Shown piece by piece: positions 51,560-60,850 of a DNA stretch of 64,000 nt. The translations under genes were made by a program, and so were the position numbers. This DNA is from JAFGJU01 sp964570935 (GTDB lineage Bacteria; Eisenbacteria; RBG-16-71-46; JAFGJU01), in NCBI GenBank assembly GCA_964570935.1, contig CAZMZP010000015.1, forward strand, positions 1 to 64,000. Direction: 5' to 3'. Within the stretch, counting starts at the first letter, position 1, and every line of letters starts with the position of its first letter. The notes beneath the pieces were generated by a model. It worked only from the letters and a program-made list of their open reading frames with translations, was not told the origin of the DNA and did not search any database.

Positions 51560-52183
51560 TCAATTCCCCCTGGCGGCCTCTGATTCGCGCCACTCCGCGG
51601 CCAGCTCCAGCCAGCCCCTGGCCGCCGTCGCGTTGTTGCCGGACAGCCGGCCCGAGGCGATTTCCCTCAACAGTTCCGGGTGGCTAGTCTGCACCCAATT
51701 CATGAGGGCTGCGAAACCATCTCTCATCGCACGCCATTCTCTCTGATCCAGCTTGCTGGTCTCTATCCTCTGGACCAGGCCGTTGGCGAACACGACGCGC
51801 GTGCCCGGCAGGTAGTGTACCTCCGGGACGCCGAGCAGGCGCAGCAGGTCGTTGCGCTCGACGACCGAGTTGACGAGCACCGTGTCGCCGCGGACCACTA
51901 GACCGGCGTACACCAACTCTGAGTTCATGACCGAATCGGCCTCGAACAGGCCGCGGAGGGCCATCTTGCCGGTGATGGGAGTCTGGCCCCCCACGACGAG
52001 GGACGCGTCGTCGGTGAAGAGAGCCAGCTTGCCTGTTGCATCATGCCTGTTGTGGGCCGAGATCATGTTCGCTATCTGCGTTTCGGGATCGGGTGGCTTC
52101 GAACACGCCGTCACGGTCACGACCGCAAGTAGCAACAATGTGAGGCCCCAGAAGAAACTGCCACGCCACGAATTCATGTTCAT
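51560..52183 (-). CDS. NTF2-like lipoprotein
   Basis: This 207-residue protein has a lipoprotein signal (LLLLAVVTVTAC) with a Cys near 27. A SnoaL-type domain has TQIANMISAHNRHDATGKLALFTDDASLVVG in part and TRVVFANGLVQRIE, and a helical tail follows. The Met near 32 of the longer reading is used because AAGGGGA is 8 bases upstream. It is a second NTF2-like lipoprotein in this window; ligand unknown. Confidence 0.7.
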   Translation of the reverse strand: MNMNSWRGSFFWGLTLLLLAVVTVTACSKPPDPETQIANMISAHNRHDATGKLALFTDDASLVVGGQTPITGKMALRGLFEADSVMNSELVYAGLVVRGDTVLVNSVVERNDLLRLLGVPEVHYLPGTRVVFANGLVQRIETSKLDQREWRAMRDGFAALMNWVQTSHPELLREIASGRLSGNNATAARGWLELAAEWRESEAARGN

Positions 52184-52211
52184 GTGTATTTCCCCTTGTC
52201 GTGTTGTCGGC

Positions 52212-52757
52212 TCATTTCGCTGTCGGGCGGCGCGCGAGAGAGCGGATGAGTTCAAGGTCCAACGTACCGGAGGCACCCCAGCCCTTTTTCCCCTCCGGAA
52301 TCAGCGGCCGGAACTTCTCGTACATTGAATAGGCCTTTTCGGCCAGCGCGGCTGGAGGATAAGAACGAGCCAGGTCCCGCATCGCCCCGCGCACGTCTTC
52401 CAGGGCCTCCCCGAACTTCTGTCCCAGGTAACGCTCCACTCCGTCCGGTTGAAGGCCACGGTCGTTCGCCACCGCGCGCAGCCCCTGCGGGGTGTCCACC
52501 ACGGGGACAGAACGACCCAGCAGCGGCACCCGACGCGCGGAAGGCAGCGCCCTCGCGGGTGTCTTCTTTGCGCCCGGCTCGGGTTCTTCGAACAGACCCA
52601 GGCGGCGCCCCTTTGACTGCGCGTTCAGCCCGGCAACGGCCTTTCCCAGTGTGAGTGCCGTCCCGCGGCTGTAGCCCATACGCTCCGCCACCACTGTTGC
52701 CCAGAGTGTGAGCACCGGCGCGCGGTTCACCTGGACCGAGCGCAGTTTTCCGGGCAT
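52212..52757 (-). CDS. Conserved-looking protein of unknown function
   Basis: This 181-residue soluble protein begins with VNRAPVLTLWATVVAERMGY and AVAGLNAQSKGRRLGLFEEP, a pattern I have seen in unnamed bacterial proteins. It then has a helical middle (RYLGQKFGEALEDVRGAM) and a Lys-rich end. I cannot name the family. The ATG at 52757 is preceded by GGAGGACCCAAGGAA; the nearest gene is an Fe-S flavoprotein 22 bases upstream in the same direction. Confidence 0.6.
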   Translation of the reverse strand: MPGKLRSVQVNRAPVLTLWATVVAERMGYSRGTALTLGKAVAGLNAQSKGRRLGLFEEPEPGAKKTPARALPSARRVPLLGRSVPVVDTPQGLRAVANDRGLQPDGVERYLGQKFGEALEDVRGAMRDLARSYPPAALAEKAYSMYEKFRPLIPEGKKGWGASGTLDLELIRSLARRPTAK

Positions 52758-52779
52758 TTCCTTGGGTCCTCCGCCGCGC

Positions 52780-53346
52780 TCACCGTCCGGCGATATCCGC
52801 GGCCATCCTTCTCGCGACCTGGCCGCCCGCCGAGTCGATAACGCCGGGGGCCGCACAAGAGGGCACGATGTACTTGCCTACTGTCTCACACTTGCTGTAA
52901 TCGCTCACCCTGTCAAAAACCACCTGTATCACGTCGGCGTTCTCCTCTATCGGTCCGTCGCACGTGACCAGGAGTGCCACGCGCTTCCCGTCCAGCAGGG
53001 ACTTGTAGTCTGGAGTGCCGTAGCCCTTCACGAGACAGAAGTGGCGGTCGATTAACGCCTTCATCTGAGCGGAGAAGTCCCAGCAGTATAGCGGGGACGC
53101 GTATACCAGAGCGTCAGCCTTCATCATGCGCTCGAAAATGGCCAGCGCGTCGTCCTTCTGAACGCATCCGGGCTCGTCATACTTCTCACGGCACTTGCCG
53201 CAGCCCAGGCAGCCGTTCACCATGTGCGACGCGATGTCGATCCGGTCCACCTCGTGCTTCGGGGCGACGAGCGCTTCAAAGCGGCTCAGTACATTAGCCG
53301 TGTTGCCCTTTCTTCTGGGGCTCCCCAGGATTGTGGCGATCTTCAT
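52780..53346 (-). CDS. Flavodoxin-fold NAD(P)H/Fe-S flavoprotein
   Basis: This 188-residue protein has the flavin-binding loop LGSPRRKGNTANVL (8-21). A Cys motif, CLGCGKCREK...PGCVQKDD, fits the iron-sulfur-flavoprotein group. ASPLYCWDFSAQMKALIDR is the second FMN loop. It probably reduces quinones or metals with NAD(P)H. The ATG at 53346 has GAGGAG 8 bases upstream. It is divergent from the exporter operon. Confidence 0.87.
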   Translation of the reverse strand: MKIATILGSPRRKGNTANVLSRFEALVAPKHEVDRIDIASHMVNGCLGCGKCREKYDEPGCVQKDDALAIFERMMKADALVYASPLYCWDFSAQMKALIDRHFCLVKGYGTPDYKSLLDGKRVALLVTCDGPIEENADVIQVVFDRVSDYSKCETVGKYIVPSCAAPGVIDSAGGQVARRMAADIAGR

Positions 53347-53547
53347 CGGTCTTGCTCCTCGCGTGGGTGAGTCCGGTCGGCCGCAACGCCGGCGCCGGTC
53401 ATTGCTGGACGATGCTTCCCGCCGCAAGCGCCGCCCTCTGGAGACCGCCGCCGGCCGCAGGCTCGGCTAATACTACTACAACGGAAGTCACAACAATAAT
53501 GTGTATTGGCGAATCCGCGTCGGAACGTCGTTCGGCGGTTTTTGCCG

Positions 53548-53576
53548 TTGTCCTGCCGGGCGGCGCAGTGTATCAT
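53548..53576 (+). promoter_or_regulatory. Sigma-70-type promoter of the MacAB-like operon
   Basis: TTGTCC (53548-53553), a 17-base spacer and TATCAT (53571-53576), with an expected start near 53583. The next in-frame start, TTG at 53586, would make the message nearly leaderless, so the true start codon is not certain. Confidence 0.45.
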
Positions 53577-53585
53577 TCTAACACT

Positions 53586-54797
53586 TTGGGTATAAACAGA
53601 GACCTCTCCAAACTCAGCATAGACCCCGCTGCGCGGGAACGCCCGGCGCCCAAAAGACGACGGCTAATCGTAGTTCTAGTCGCGATTGCAGTCGTCGTTC
53701 TGGTTGCGGTGCTGTGGCTTCTCGCCGGCCGCCGCACAGTCGAAGTGCGCGTCACCTCCGTGCGGGAGGCGGGGGCGGCGCAGACCGCCGTCCTGAACGC
53801 GAGCGGCTACGTCACCCCGCGGCGGATGGCGACGGTCGCCTCCAAGATCACAGGGAAGATTACACGGGTCCTCATAGACGAGGGCATGCAGGTCGAAGCC
53901 GGGCAGGTGCTGGCCCGGTTGGAAGACATCGAAGCGACGGCCGCCTACCAGGCCGCGGAGGCCGAGCTGGCCGTGGCCGTGGCCACGCTTGAGGACGTCG
54001 AGGTGAGGCTGGCCAGCGGGCGGCGTGCTCTGGAGCGGGCCAGAGAGCTTCGCGCCCGGGAGCTTGTCAGCAAGGAGAACCTCGAAAACGCCGAGGCCGC
54101 GGTGGCGAGTAACGAGGCTCAGGCCACGCTCGCCAGGAAGAGCATCAAGGCCGCCGAGGCCGCGGTGGAAATGGCCAGACAGAACGTGGAGAACTGCATC
54201 GTGCGCGCTCCATTCGCGGGCGTGGTGGTTTCCAAGGACGCCCAGCCGGGCGAGATGGTCTCCCCGGTATCGGCCGGAGGCGGCTACACGCGCACCGGTA
54301 TCGCCACCATCGTGGATATGTCCTCGCTCGAGATCGAAGTCGATGTCAACGAATCGTACATAGCCCGCGTCACACCCGGTCAGGGAGCCGAAGCCGTGCT
54401 GGACGCTTACCCCGACTGGGGAATGCCCTGTAGAGTCAGAGCAGTCATCCCCACCGCCGACCGGCAGAGGGCGACCGTCAAGGTCCGGATATCCTTCGAC
54501 ACACTGGACCCGCGCATTCTGCCCGACATGGGAGTCAAGGTGTCCTTCCTGGAGGAGGCGGAGGACTCGGCCGACGCACCGCTGACGTTGGTTCCGCGCG
54601 ATGCCGTGCGCCGCGACGGGGAGCAGGTGTTCTCGTTTGTCGTCAAGGACGGGCGTGTAGAACGCCGCTCCGTGCGCGCGGGCCGCGAGCGCGGGCCGGA
54701 CGTGGAGATTCTGGCGGGACTCCGCCGCGGCGAGCAGGTGGTCACTTCATCGCAGGGCGAGCTCCGCGAAGGTGCGCGTGTGTACGTTCAGAAATAA
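53586..54797 (+). CDS. MacA/HlyD-type periplasmic adaptor
   Basis: About 403 residues. An N-terminal membrane anchor (LIVVLVAIAVVVLVAVLWLL) follows a basic stretch (APKRRR). A barrel-sandwich part starts with TVASKITGKITRVLIDEGM. The helical hairpin is rich in Ala and Glu (AELAVAVATLEDVEVRL, ENLENAEAAVASNEAQA), then FAGVVVSKDAQPGEMV. The membrane-proximal domain ends GARVYVQK. It links an inner-membrane ABC exporter to an outer-membrane channel. The start codon is uncertain: TTG at 53586 has no ribosome site but agrees with the family start DLSKLSID. The upstream frame stays open. Confidence 0.8.
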   Translation: MGINRDLSKLSIDPAARERPAPKRRRLIVVLVAIAVVVLVAVLWLLAGRRTVEVRVTSVREAGAAQTAVLNASGYVTPRRMATVASKITGKITRVLIDEGMQVEAGQVLARLEDIEATAAYQAAEAELAVAVATLEDVEVRLASGRRALERARELRARELVSKENLENAEAAVASNEAQATLARKSIKAAEAAVEMARQNVENCIVRAPFAGVVVSKDAQPGEMVSPVSAGGGYTRTGIATIVDMSSLEIEVDVNESYIARVTPGQGAEAVLDAYPDWGMPCRVRAVIPTADRQRATVKVRISFDTLDPRILPDMGVKVSFLEEAEDSADAPLTLVPRDAVRRDGEQVFSFVVKDGRVERRSVRAGRERGPDVEILAGLRRGEQVVTSSQGELREGARVYVQK

Positions 54798-54820
54798 TCA
54801 AGCCCATTAAGGAGATCATC

Positions 54821-55567
54821 ATGGTCAGGGTAGATGGAAAGGGCGGCGGTGCGGTCGTCGAGATCAGAAACCTCGACAAGAAGTACTACCGCGGAGGGCA
54901 GGAAATCGACATTCTGCGGGGTCTCAACCTGGACGTCGACGGTGGCGAGTTCATAGCGTTCATGGGGCCTTCCGGCTCAGGTAAGACCACCCTCCTGAAT
55001 CTTATAGGCGGCCTGGACACGCCATCGGCGGGGACGGTCCGCATAGGCGGAGACGAGATCAGCTCGCTCTCCGGCAGGAAACTGGCAGCGTGGCGGGCTC
55101 GGCACATCGGGTTCATCTTCCAGATGTATAACCTCATCCCCGTGCTGACGGCATTCCAGAACGTGCAGCTTCCGCTGCTGCTGACAGGACTCTCCAAGGC
55201 CGAGCGCCGGAACCACGTCGAGGCCGCACTGGAGCTGGTCGGCCTCAGCGACAGGGCGCACCATTATCCGCGCCAGCTTTCAGGAGGCCAGGAGCAGCGC
55301 GCCGCAATAGCGCGCGCGATAGTGGCCGACCCCAAGATACTGCTCTGCGACGAACCCACCGGAGATCTAGACCGCGCTTCTGGCGACGAAATACTGGATA
55401 TCATAAGCCGGCTTTCCAAGGAGTACGGCAAGACGGTGTTCCTGGTCACTCACGACCCAGTTGCCGCCAAGCGCGCCGACACCGTGCTCCACCTGGACAA
55501 GGGCATGCTGCTCGAATGCACTGCAGAGGGTGAGTTTGCGTGCAAACCAGGAGAGACCGCGCAGTGA
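54821..55567 (+). CDS. MacB/LolD-type ABC transporter ATPase
   Basis: This 248-residue ATPase has Walker A GPSGSGKTT (49-57), Q-loop FQMYNLI, signature LSGGQEQR (153-160), Walker B ILLCDEPTGDLD and H-loop TH. The DEPTGDLD sequence is typical of the LolD/MacB group. AAGGAGATCATC precedes the ATG. The stop overlaps the GTG of the next gene. It powers export with the two permeases. Confidence 0.93.
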   Translation: MVRVDGKGGGAVVEIRNLDKKYYRGGQEIDILRGLNLDVDGGEFIAFMGPSGSGKTTLLNLIGGLDTPSAGTVRIGGDEISSLSGRKLAAWRARHIGFIFQMYNLIPVLTAFQNVQLPLLLTGLSKAERRNHVEAALELVGLSDRAHHYPRQLSGGQEQRAAIARAIVADPKILLCDEPTGDLDRASGDEILDIISRLSKEYGKTVFLVTHDPVAAKRADTVLHLDKGMLLECTAEGEFACKPGETAQ

Positions 55568-56703
55568 GATTTCTCCATCTCATCCTAGTCAACCTCAAGC
55601 GGAAGAAGCTGCGCACCCTACTCACAATAGGGTCCTTCCTGGTGGCCCTGTTCCTGTACGGGCTCCTGATGACCATCAAGGTGGCGCTCAGCGGCGGAGT
55701 CGACTTTGCCGGCGTTGACAGGGTGGTGGTCATTAATAGGGTGTCGCTCATCATGCCGCTTCCAATTGCGTACAAGGAACAGATTCAGCGTATCCCCCAC
55801 GTCGCGGACATAACTTTCGCCACGTGGTTCGGCGGTTACTACCAAGACATGAAGAACTTCTTTCCCAACTACGCTGTTGACGCGGAATCCTACCCGCGTG
55901 TGTACTCCGAGTACAGACTGTCGGAAGAGGCACTGGCTGCCTTCCGGGCCGACAGGCAGGCTTGCATCATCAGCCCGCCGCTGGCTGACCGGTTTGGGTT
56001 CAAGGTGGGCGACAGAATCCCGCTCGAGGGCACCATCTGGGAAGGAGACTGGGAACTCAACGTGCGCGGTGTTTACGAAGTCGAGCGCGGGGAGATGGAG
56101 ACCCCCGAGCTATGGTTCCAGTATGCATACCTGGAGGAACAGCGGCCGTTTTTCAAGGGGACTGTCGGGTGGTATGTGGTTAAGGTTGACGACCCGGCGA
56201 ACGCAGTCGGCGTCGCAGCGGCCATCGATGACCGCTTCCGCAACTCTCCGTTCGAGACCAAGACCGAAACCGAGAGGGCATTCGCTACGGGCTTTGCCAA
56301 CCAGATCGGCAACATCCGGCTGTTGATTCTGTCCATAGGAAGCGTGGTCTTCTTCACGCTGCTGCTGGTGACGGGGAACGCAATAGCGACATCGGTGCGA
56401 GAGCGCACCAACGAGATTGCCGTCATGAAGACGGTGGGCTTCAGCGATGTGGCCATACTCTCCCTCGTTTTGGGCGAAGCGCTCGTCGTCGCGGCAGTCG
56501 GAGGCGGGATGGGGCTCGTCCTGGCCAAGCTGTTCACTCTCGGCGGTGATCCGACGGGCGGAATGCTCTCGTTCTTCTACCTGTCCGGAGCGTCGATGGC
56601 AACCGGGTTCGGACTGGCGCTGGCGTCCGGGGCGGCAGCGGGGATCGTCCCCGCCGTCGGAGCCATGCGGCTCAAGATCGTCGACGCATTGAGGAGGGTG
56701 TGA
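55564..56703 (+). CDS. FtsX-type ABC permease, first of pair
   Basis: This 379-residue permease has an N-terminal helix (about 16-38), a large periplasmic domain, and three C-terminal helices (about 250-380) with VRERTNEIAVMKTVGFSD, the FtsX coupling motif. GTG at 55564 overlaps the ATPase stop (GTGA), so it is translated after the ATPase. The substrate is unknown; MacB-like exporters move peptides, antibiotics or lipoproteins. Confidence 0.88.
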   Translation: MRFLHLILVNLKRKKLRTLLTIGSFLVALFLYGLLMTIKVALSGGVDFAGVDRVVVINRVSLIMPLPIAYKEQIQRIPHVADITFATWFGGYYQDMKNFFPNYAVDAESYPRVYSEYRLSEEALAAFRADRQACIISPPLADRFGFKVGDRIPLEGTIWEGDWELNVRGVYEVERGEMETPELWFQYAYLEEQRPFFKGTVGWYVVKVDDPANAVGVAAAIDDRFRNSPFETKTETERAFATGFANQIGNIRLLILSIGSVVFFTLLLVTGNAIATSVRERTNEIAVMKTVGFSDVAILSLVLGEALVVAAVGGGMGLVLAKLFTLGGDPTGGMLSFFYLSGASMATGFGLALASGAAAGIVPAVGAMRLKIVDALRRV

Positions 56704-56705
56704 GC

Positions 56706-57878
56706 ATGGCCATACCCGTTGAATACAACTTCCGAAGCGTCATCAAACGCTGGACTTCCACACTGGTGGCGGTGCTAAGCATCGCAGGCACTGTAGCCGT
56801 GTTCATCGTGATGCTGGCCATGGCGCAGGGGTTCAGGGCCACCCTCGTCTCGTCCGGGTCGCCTCAGAACGCGATTGTCATCCGCGGCGGTGCCGAAGCC
56901 GAGATGATGAGTGCCATACTGCTGGACCAGACGCGTGTTATCGCTGACGCGCCCGGCGTGGGCCGTTCGCCGTCGGGCGACCCGCTCGTGAGCGCGGAAG
57001 TGGTAGTCATAGGGGCCTTCCCGCTGGCCTCGTCCGGGTCGGACGCCAACGTGCAGATACGTGGAGCGTCTCCGTTAGTCATGTCCGTGCGGCCCGACGT
57101 CCGGATTGTCCAAGGGCGGTTCTTTCAGAGTGGACTCACTGAGCTGGTAGTAGGCAGGAACGTTCCGGCTACCTACGGGGGATTGAATCTGGGCTCCACA
57201 GTCGAGTTCGGCGGCGGCCGGTGGACGGTGGTCGGGGTATTCGATGCCGGCGGAAGCTCCTTCGACTCGGAGCTCTGGTGTGACGCCACTGTGCTCAACC
57301 AAGTTTACAAACGTCCAGAAAACGTGTTCCAGTCGGTGACTGTGCGTCTTGACTCTCCCCAAAGTTTCACCAAATTCAAGGACGGCCTGACCGCCGACCC
57401 GCGCCTGACCGTCGACGTTTTCCGCGAGACTGAATGGTACGCCGCGCAGTCGCGCATGATCGCCTCCGTCATCAGCGTGCTCGGCTTCTTGGTGGCTGCC
57501 GTCATGGCCGTCGGGGCCATTTTCGCGGCTCTGAACACGATGTACTCGGCGGTGGCCGCGCGCTCCTCGGAGATAGGCACTCTGAAGGCGCTCGGGTTCG
57601 GCCCCGGGAGCATCGTGGTTTCGTTCCTGGCCGAGTCGGCGATAATCGCGCTCATCGGCGGCGCGGTAGGCTGCCTCGCGGCCCCTCCGTTCAACGGCTT
57701 CACGACCGGCACGATGAACTGGTCCAGCTTCTCCTACCTGGCCTTCTCCTTCCGGGTCACCCCGGGGATCGTTGCCGGCGGTCTCGTGTTTTCTCTGCTG
57801 ATGGGGATCATCGGCGGGCTGCCGCCCGCGGTGCGTGCCGCGCGCCTGCCTGTCATCGTGGCGCTGCGGGAGCTGTGA
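56706..57878 (+). CDS. FtsX-type ABC permease, second of pair
   Basis: This 390-residue permease has an N-terminal helix (about 20-40), a periplasmic domain and three C-terminal helices containing RSSEIGTLKALGFGPGSIVV. The ATG (56706) has AGGAGG 8 bases upstream; a GTG at 56700 is also in frame but too close to the ribosome site. It forms a heterodimer with the previous permease. No TolC-like gene is present here. Confidence 0.88.
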   Translation: MAIPVEYNFRSVIKRWTSTLVAVLSIAGTVAVFIVMLAMAQGFRATLVSSGSPQNAIVIRGGAEAEMMSAILLDQTRVIADAPGVGRSPSGDPLVSAEVVVIGAFPLASSGSDANVQIRGASPLVMSVRPDVRIVQGRFFQSGLTELVVGRNVPATYGGLNLGSTVEFGGGRWTVVGVFDAGGSSFDSELWCDATVLNQVYKRPENVFQSVTVRLDSPQSFTKFKDGLTADPRLTVDVFRETEWYAAQSRMIASVISVLGFLVAAVMAVGAIFAALNTMYSAVAARSSEIGTLKALGFGPGSIVVSFLAESAIIALIGGAVGCLAAPPFNGFTTGTMNWSSFSYLAFSFRVTPGIVAGGLVFSLLMGIIGGLPPAVRAARLPVIVALREL

Positions 57879-57916
57879 CAGGTTCTTCGGCCGTACGCCT
57901 TACTAGTCCGCCCCGG

Positions 57917-58297
57917 TCAGAGTTCCGACTCCTTCACTCCGGCTTTCCGAAGTGCTTCTCCAGAAACACCGCTTCGTCGGTCAGGCCGTGTCTTCGATAG
58001 AACCTGGCCGCGCCCACGCGCGTCTTCCCGCACGACTACTTCCTCGATCAAACAGGAGTTCCCGGCGTGGTAGAGGTCGCGTCTGACGGAATAGCTGAGG
58101 AGTCCCACTACCTCTCCGAGCGACTCAGCCAGGAGCACTCTGTTTCCGGGGGTCCCGAGATAGTCCTCGACGTAGGCTTCAGTGACGGGGCTCGTCTCGC
58201 CGCCGGCGGCGGCGAGCTCCGTTATCAGGCGGGTGATACTGTGGACGTCTCCGCCGGTGGCCTCGCGGACCACGATGCTGGTGTCATCCGGACTCAT
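57917..58297 (-). pseudogene. GNAT acetyltransferase remnant with internal deletion and frameshift
   Basis: The N-terminal half is normal: SIVVREATGGDVHSITRLI, SYSVRRDLYHAG, SCLIEEVVVREDARGRG. Instead of the acetyl-CoA loop, the frame then reads QVLSKTRPDRRSG, unrelated to GNATs. In the next frame the real C-terminus appears, GAARFYRRHGLTDEAVFLEK, and stops at 57934. So the part between RGRG and AARFYRRHG, about 30 residues that include the cofactor-binding motif, is gone, and the frame is broken. The ATG (58297) has GAGGAG 6 bases upstream and overlaps the methyltransferase stop. Translation would give a non-functional protein. A sequencing error could add a frameshift, but would not remove that block. 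Confidence 0.8.
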
Positions 58298-59094
58298 GTC
58301 CGGCTCCTCTCGAACACGAAATACCACCCGCTCGCAAGCCAGTAGGGCAGGGTGTCGGCGAGCCTCGTGTCGGCGTGCTGCAGCAGGCGGCTTCTTCTCA
58401 ACGGCCGAAACACAGTCAGGAACGAGTCCGATTTGCCGAAGTCGACGAGCGTCAAGGAGTACGCCGAGAACAGGCTCACCAGACCCTTCCGCGTGTAGAA
58501 CTGGCAGTGGTCGGCGCCGCTGCAAACTGCGTATGGAGGCTTGCCCAGAAGGCGCCTGAGTGCGTTCCACTTTCTCAAGCGTGCCCGGACGTCCATCCGG
58601 TTCTTGAGCTCCCATGGCCCGCGGCCGTTGGGCGTGGTCACCACAAGGTGCGACCCTGGTCTCATCCTCCTGATGATGCTCTCGGCCAGCGCCGCCGGTT
58701 CCAGGACGTGCTCGAACACCTCTGACGCCACCACGACGTCGTACGTCCTGCCGTCGTCGTAGGTTCGGCCGTCTGCGACGGCGACAGTGAGGTTCGGGAC
58801 CTTTCCTTCTTCGATCAGGGCCCGCACGTGGTCCACGGCCCTCCGGTCGATGTCGAAAGCCGTCACCCGGCAGCCCAAGGACGCCAGAGGCAGCGTGATC
58901 TCGCCCGTTCCACAAGCGACCTCCAGAACATCAAGCTCCCGGAAGCACTTACCGCTGGAAAGGGCATATCTCTCCAGCGCCCGGTAGATGAACCGGAGTT
59001 TCTTGATGTCAACCGGGTCGGTGTAGGCGGAGGCGGAGAGGAACCCGGCCAGTCCGCTTGGAGCTGCCATGACCAAGGCTGTTTCCTCGTTCAT
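58294..59094 (-). CDS. Class I SAM-dependent methyltransferase
   Basis: This 266-residue protein has motif I LEVACGTGEITLPLA (about 57-71), VTAFDID (motif II), and VVVASEVFEHVLEP (about 120-133), typical of UbiE/Coq5-like methyltransferases. A tandem duplication DGRTYD-DGRTYD lies just before motif IV. The stop overlaps the start of the GNAT remnant (ATGA). The acceptor substrate is unknown. Confidence 0.88.
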   Translation of the reverse strand: MNEETALVMAAPSGLAGFLSASAYTDPVDIKKLRFIYRALERYALSSGKCFRELDVLEVACGTGEITLPLASLGCRVTAFDIDRRAVDHVRALIEEGKVPNLTVAVADGRTYDDGRTYDVVVASEVFEHVLEPAALAESIIRRMRPGSHLVVTTPNGRGPWELKNRMDVRARLRKWNALRRLLGKPPYAVCSGADHCQFYTRKGLVSLFSAYSLTLVDFGKSDSFLTVFRPLRRSRLLQHADTRLADTLPYWLASGWYFVFERSRT

Positions 59095-59144
59095 GCTGTG
59101 GGTGTCGTAGCCGGTGGGCCGCCGGCCGCGGCGTTTCCAGGCCG

Positions 59145-59441
59145 TCAGCCTCTGTGCCTGGCCTCGGATTCGTCAGTTCCGTTCTCGCCCCTGGTCACTT
59201 TGTTCAGCGAGGACAGCACTCCGGCCAGCGTGACGGCGACGAGCACGGCCCCGATGAACGCCAGCGCCACGCCAACGCTGGTGGAAGAAAGCTCGCTACC
59301 GAAGAGCTTGATCGTGGTCTCTGCCGAGCGGGAGAGCACGGCAAGCAGAATCCCACCCACCAGCAGGACCGCGCCCAGGGCCGACGCGCAGATAATTATC
59401 AACTTCCACACCGGAGACGCGGCTCGGATTAGTACGGCCAT
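59145..59441 (-). CDS. Small membrane protein, two helices
   Basis: This 98-residue protein has two hydrophobic stretches (about 12-36 and 54-78) and a charged C-terminus. No family is recognised. The ATG at 59441 has AGGAGG 8 bases upstream; a GTG at 59450 is too close to the ribosome site. Confidence 0.6.
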   Translation of the reverse strand: MAVLIRAASPVWKLIIICASALGAVLLVGGILLAVLSRSAETTIKLFGSELSSTSVGVALAFIGAVLVAVTLAGVLSSLNKVTRGENGTDESEARHRG

Positions 59442-59496
59442 CGCAACCACCTCCTGAGGTCAGTCGGCCCGGTGCCTTCGAGTCGGCGCCGGCGGC

Positions 59497-60846
59497 CTAC
59501 ACTGGTGTCGACGACCTCGCGTTCCTGCGCTTCCAGTAGAAGTAGGCAGGGAGACCCAGCAACACCAGGAACAGTCCCATCAGCGAGTCGCGAGGGTCGG
59601 TCGTCAGTGTGTTGTACACGAACCACAGCGCGATGGCCACAAACAGGACCGGCACAACCGGATAGCCCCATGTCTTGTAAGGCCGCGGGGCGGAAGGGTG
59701 TTTCCGTCGCAGGACTATGACCGCGCTCACTGCCATCGCGTAGTACAGCCACGAAGCGAATATGACGTAGGTGAACAACTGCTCGAACCTTCCGGTGAGA
59801 GTGAGCAGCGCCGCCCAGACCCCCTGAAGCACTATGGAAAACGCGGGGGTGTGGAAGCGGCCGTGAATTTCACCGATCCGCTTGAAGAAAAGCCGGTCCT
59901 TGGCCATCGCGTAGTACACCCTCGGCCCGGCCAGGACGAAACCGTTGACCGTGCCGAACGTGGACACCAGCACTGCGGCGGAAATCGCCAGCCCGCCTGC
60001 CGGGCCGACCAGTTTCCTGGCCACGTCCGCCGCCACCAGCTGAGACTGTGCGATCTGGCTGACGGACAGCGTGTACATGTAGACGAGGTTGGCCGACAGG
60101 TAGATCAGGATGACCCCCAGCGTGCCGAAGGCCAGGGCCAGGGGAAGGTTCCGCTGCGGGTTCTTGATCTCCTCCGCGACGAAACCCACGTTGTTCCATC
60201 CGTCGTACGACCACAGCGCCGCCACCATGGCTACGCCGAAAGCGCGCAGCAGTCCGTCGTGATTGACTCCGCCCCACAGGGGCTGGAAATTGGCCCAGGA
60301 CCCCCCTCCGGACCCGAACCCCCAGGCGACCAGCGCGACGATGGCGCCCACTTTCAACGTGGTGAAGACGTTCTGAATCCACCCGCCCCGCCGCACCCCG
60401 ACGTAATTGACCGCGGTGAGCAGCAAGATGCAGAGAATCGCGACAACCTTCATCAGGCCAGGCGACAGAGGAACGAAGTAGCCGCTGTACTCGGCGAACG
60501 CAACGGCCACGGCCGCAATGGAACCGGTCTGGATGACCAGAAACAGCGTCCATCCGAACAGGAAGCCCCAGAGCGGGCCGAAGGCCTCTCTCAGGTACAC
60601 GTACTGGCCGCCGGAGCGGGGCATCATGGCCCCGAGCTCGGCGTAGGCCAGGGCGCCGAACAGCGTGAGTACGCCGGACACGGTCCAGACCAGCAGGATG
60701 ACGCCGGGACTCGGCGTGGCCTGCGCGATGGCCCTCGGCGTGAGGAATATCCCCGAGCCGATGATGGAACCCATGAGGACCGTGATGGCCTCTTTCAGCC
60801 CGAGTCCCCGGATGAGCTGAGGTTGGTTACTGAGTTTGCTGTTCAT
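59497..60846 (-). CDS. APC-family amino-acid permease
   Basis: This 449-residue protein has twelve membrane helices and the APC start GSIIGSGIFLTPRAIAQ (about 27-43). LLVWTVSGVLTLFGALAYAELGAMMPRSGG lies in the third-helix region, only part of which is quoted here in meaning, not in full. It resembles the LAT/SteT group of amino-acid exchangers. The ATG at 60846 is 4 bases after the DinB-like stop, so it is in an operon with it. Confidence 0.9.
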   Translation of the reverse strand: MNSKLSNQPQLIRGLGLKEAITVLMGSIIGSGIFLTPRAIAQATPSPGVILLVWTVSGVLTLFGALAYAELGAMMPRSGGQYVYLREAFGPLWGFLFGWTLFLVIQTGSIAAVAVAFAEYSGYFVPLSPGLMKVVAILCILLLTAVNYVGVRRGGWIQNVFTTLKVGAIVALVAWGFGSGGGSWANFQPLWGGVNHDGLLRAFGVAMVAALWSYDGWNNVGFVAEEIKNPQRNLPLALAFGTLGVILIYLSANLVYMYTLSVSQIAQSQLVAADVARKLVGPAGGLAISAAVLVSTFGTVNGFVLAGPRVYYAMAKDRLFFKRIGEIHGRFHTPAFSIVLQGVWAALLTLTGRFEQLFTYVIFASWLYYAMAVSAVIVLRRKHPSAPRPYKTWGYPVVPVLFVAIALWFVYNTLTTDPRDSLMGLFLVLLGLPAYFYWKRRNARSSTPV

Positions 60847-60850
60847 GGTC

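Noticed and set aside
58720..58780. DGRTYD-DGRTYD duplication in the methyltransferase as a functional repeat
   Set aside because: A six-residue tandem repeat between strands is a common slippage event; kept only as a note on that gene.
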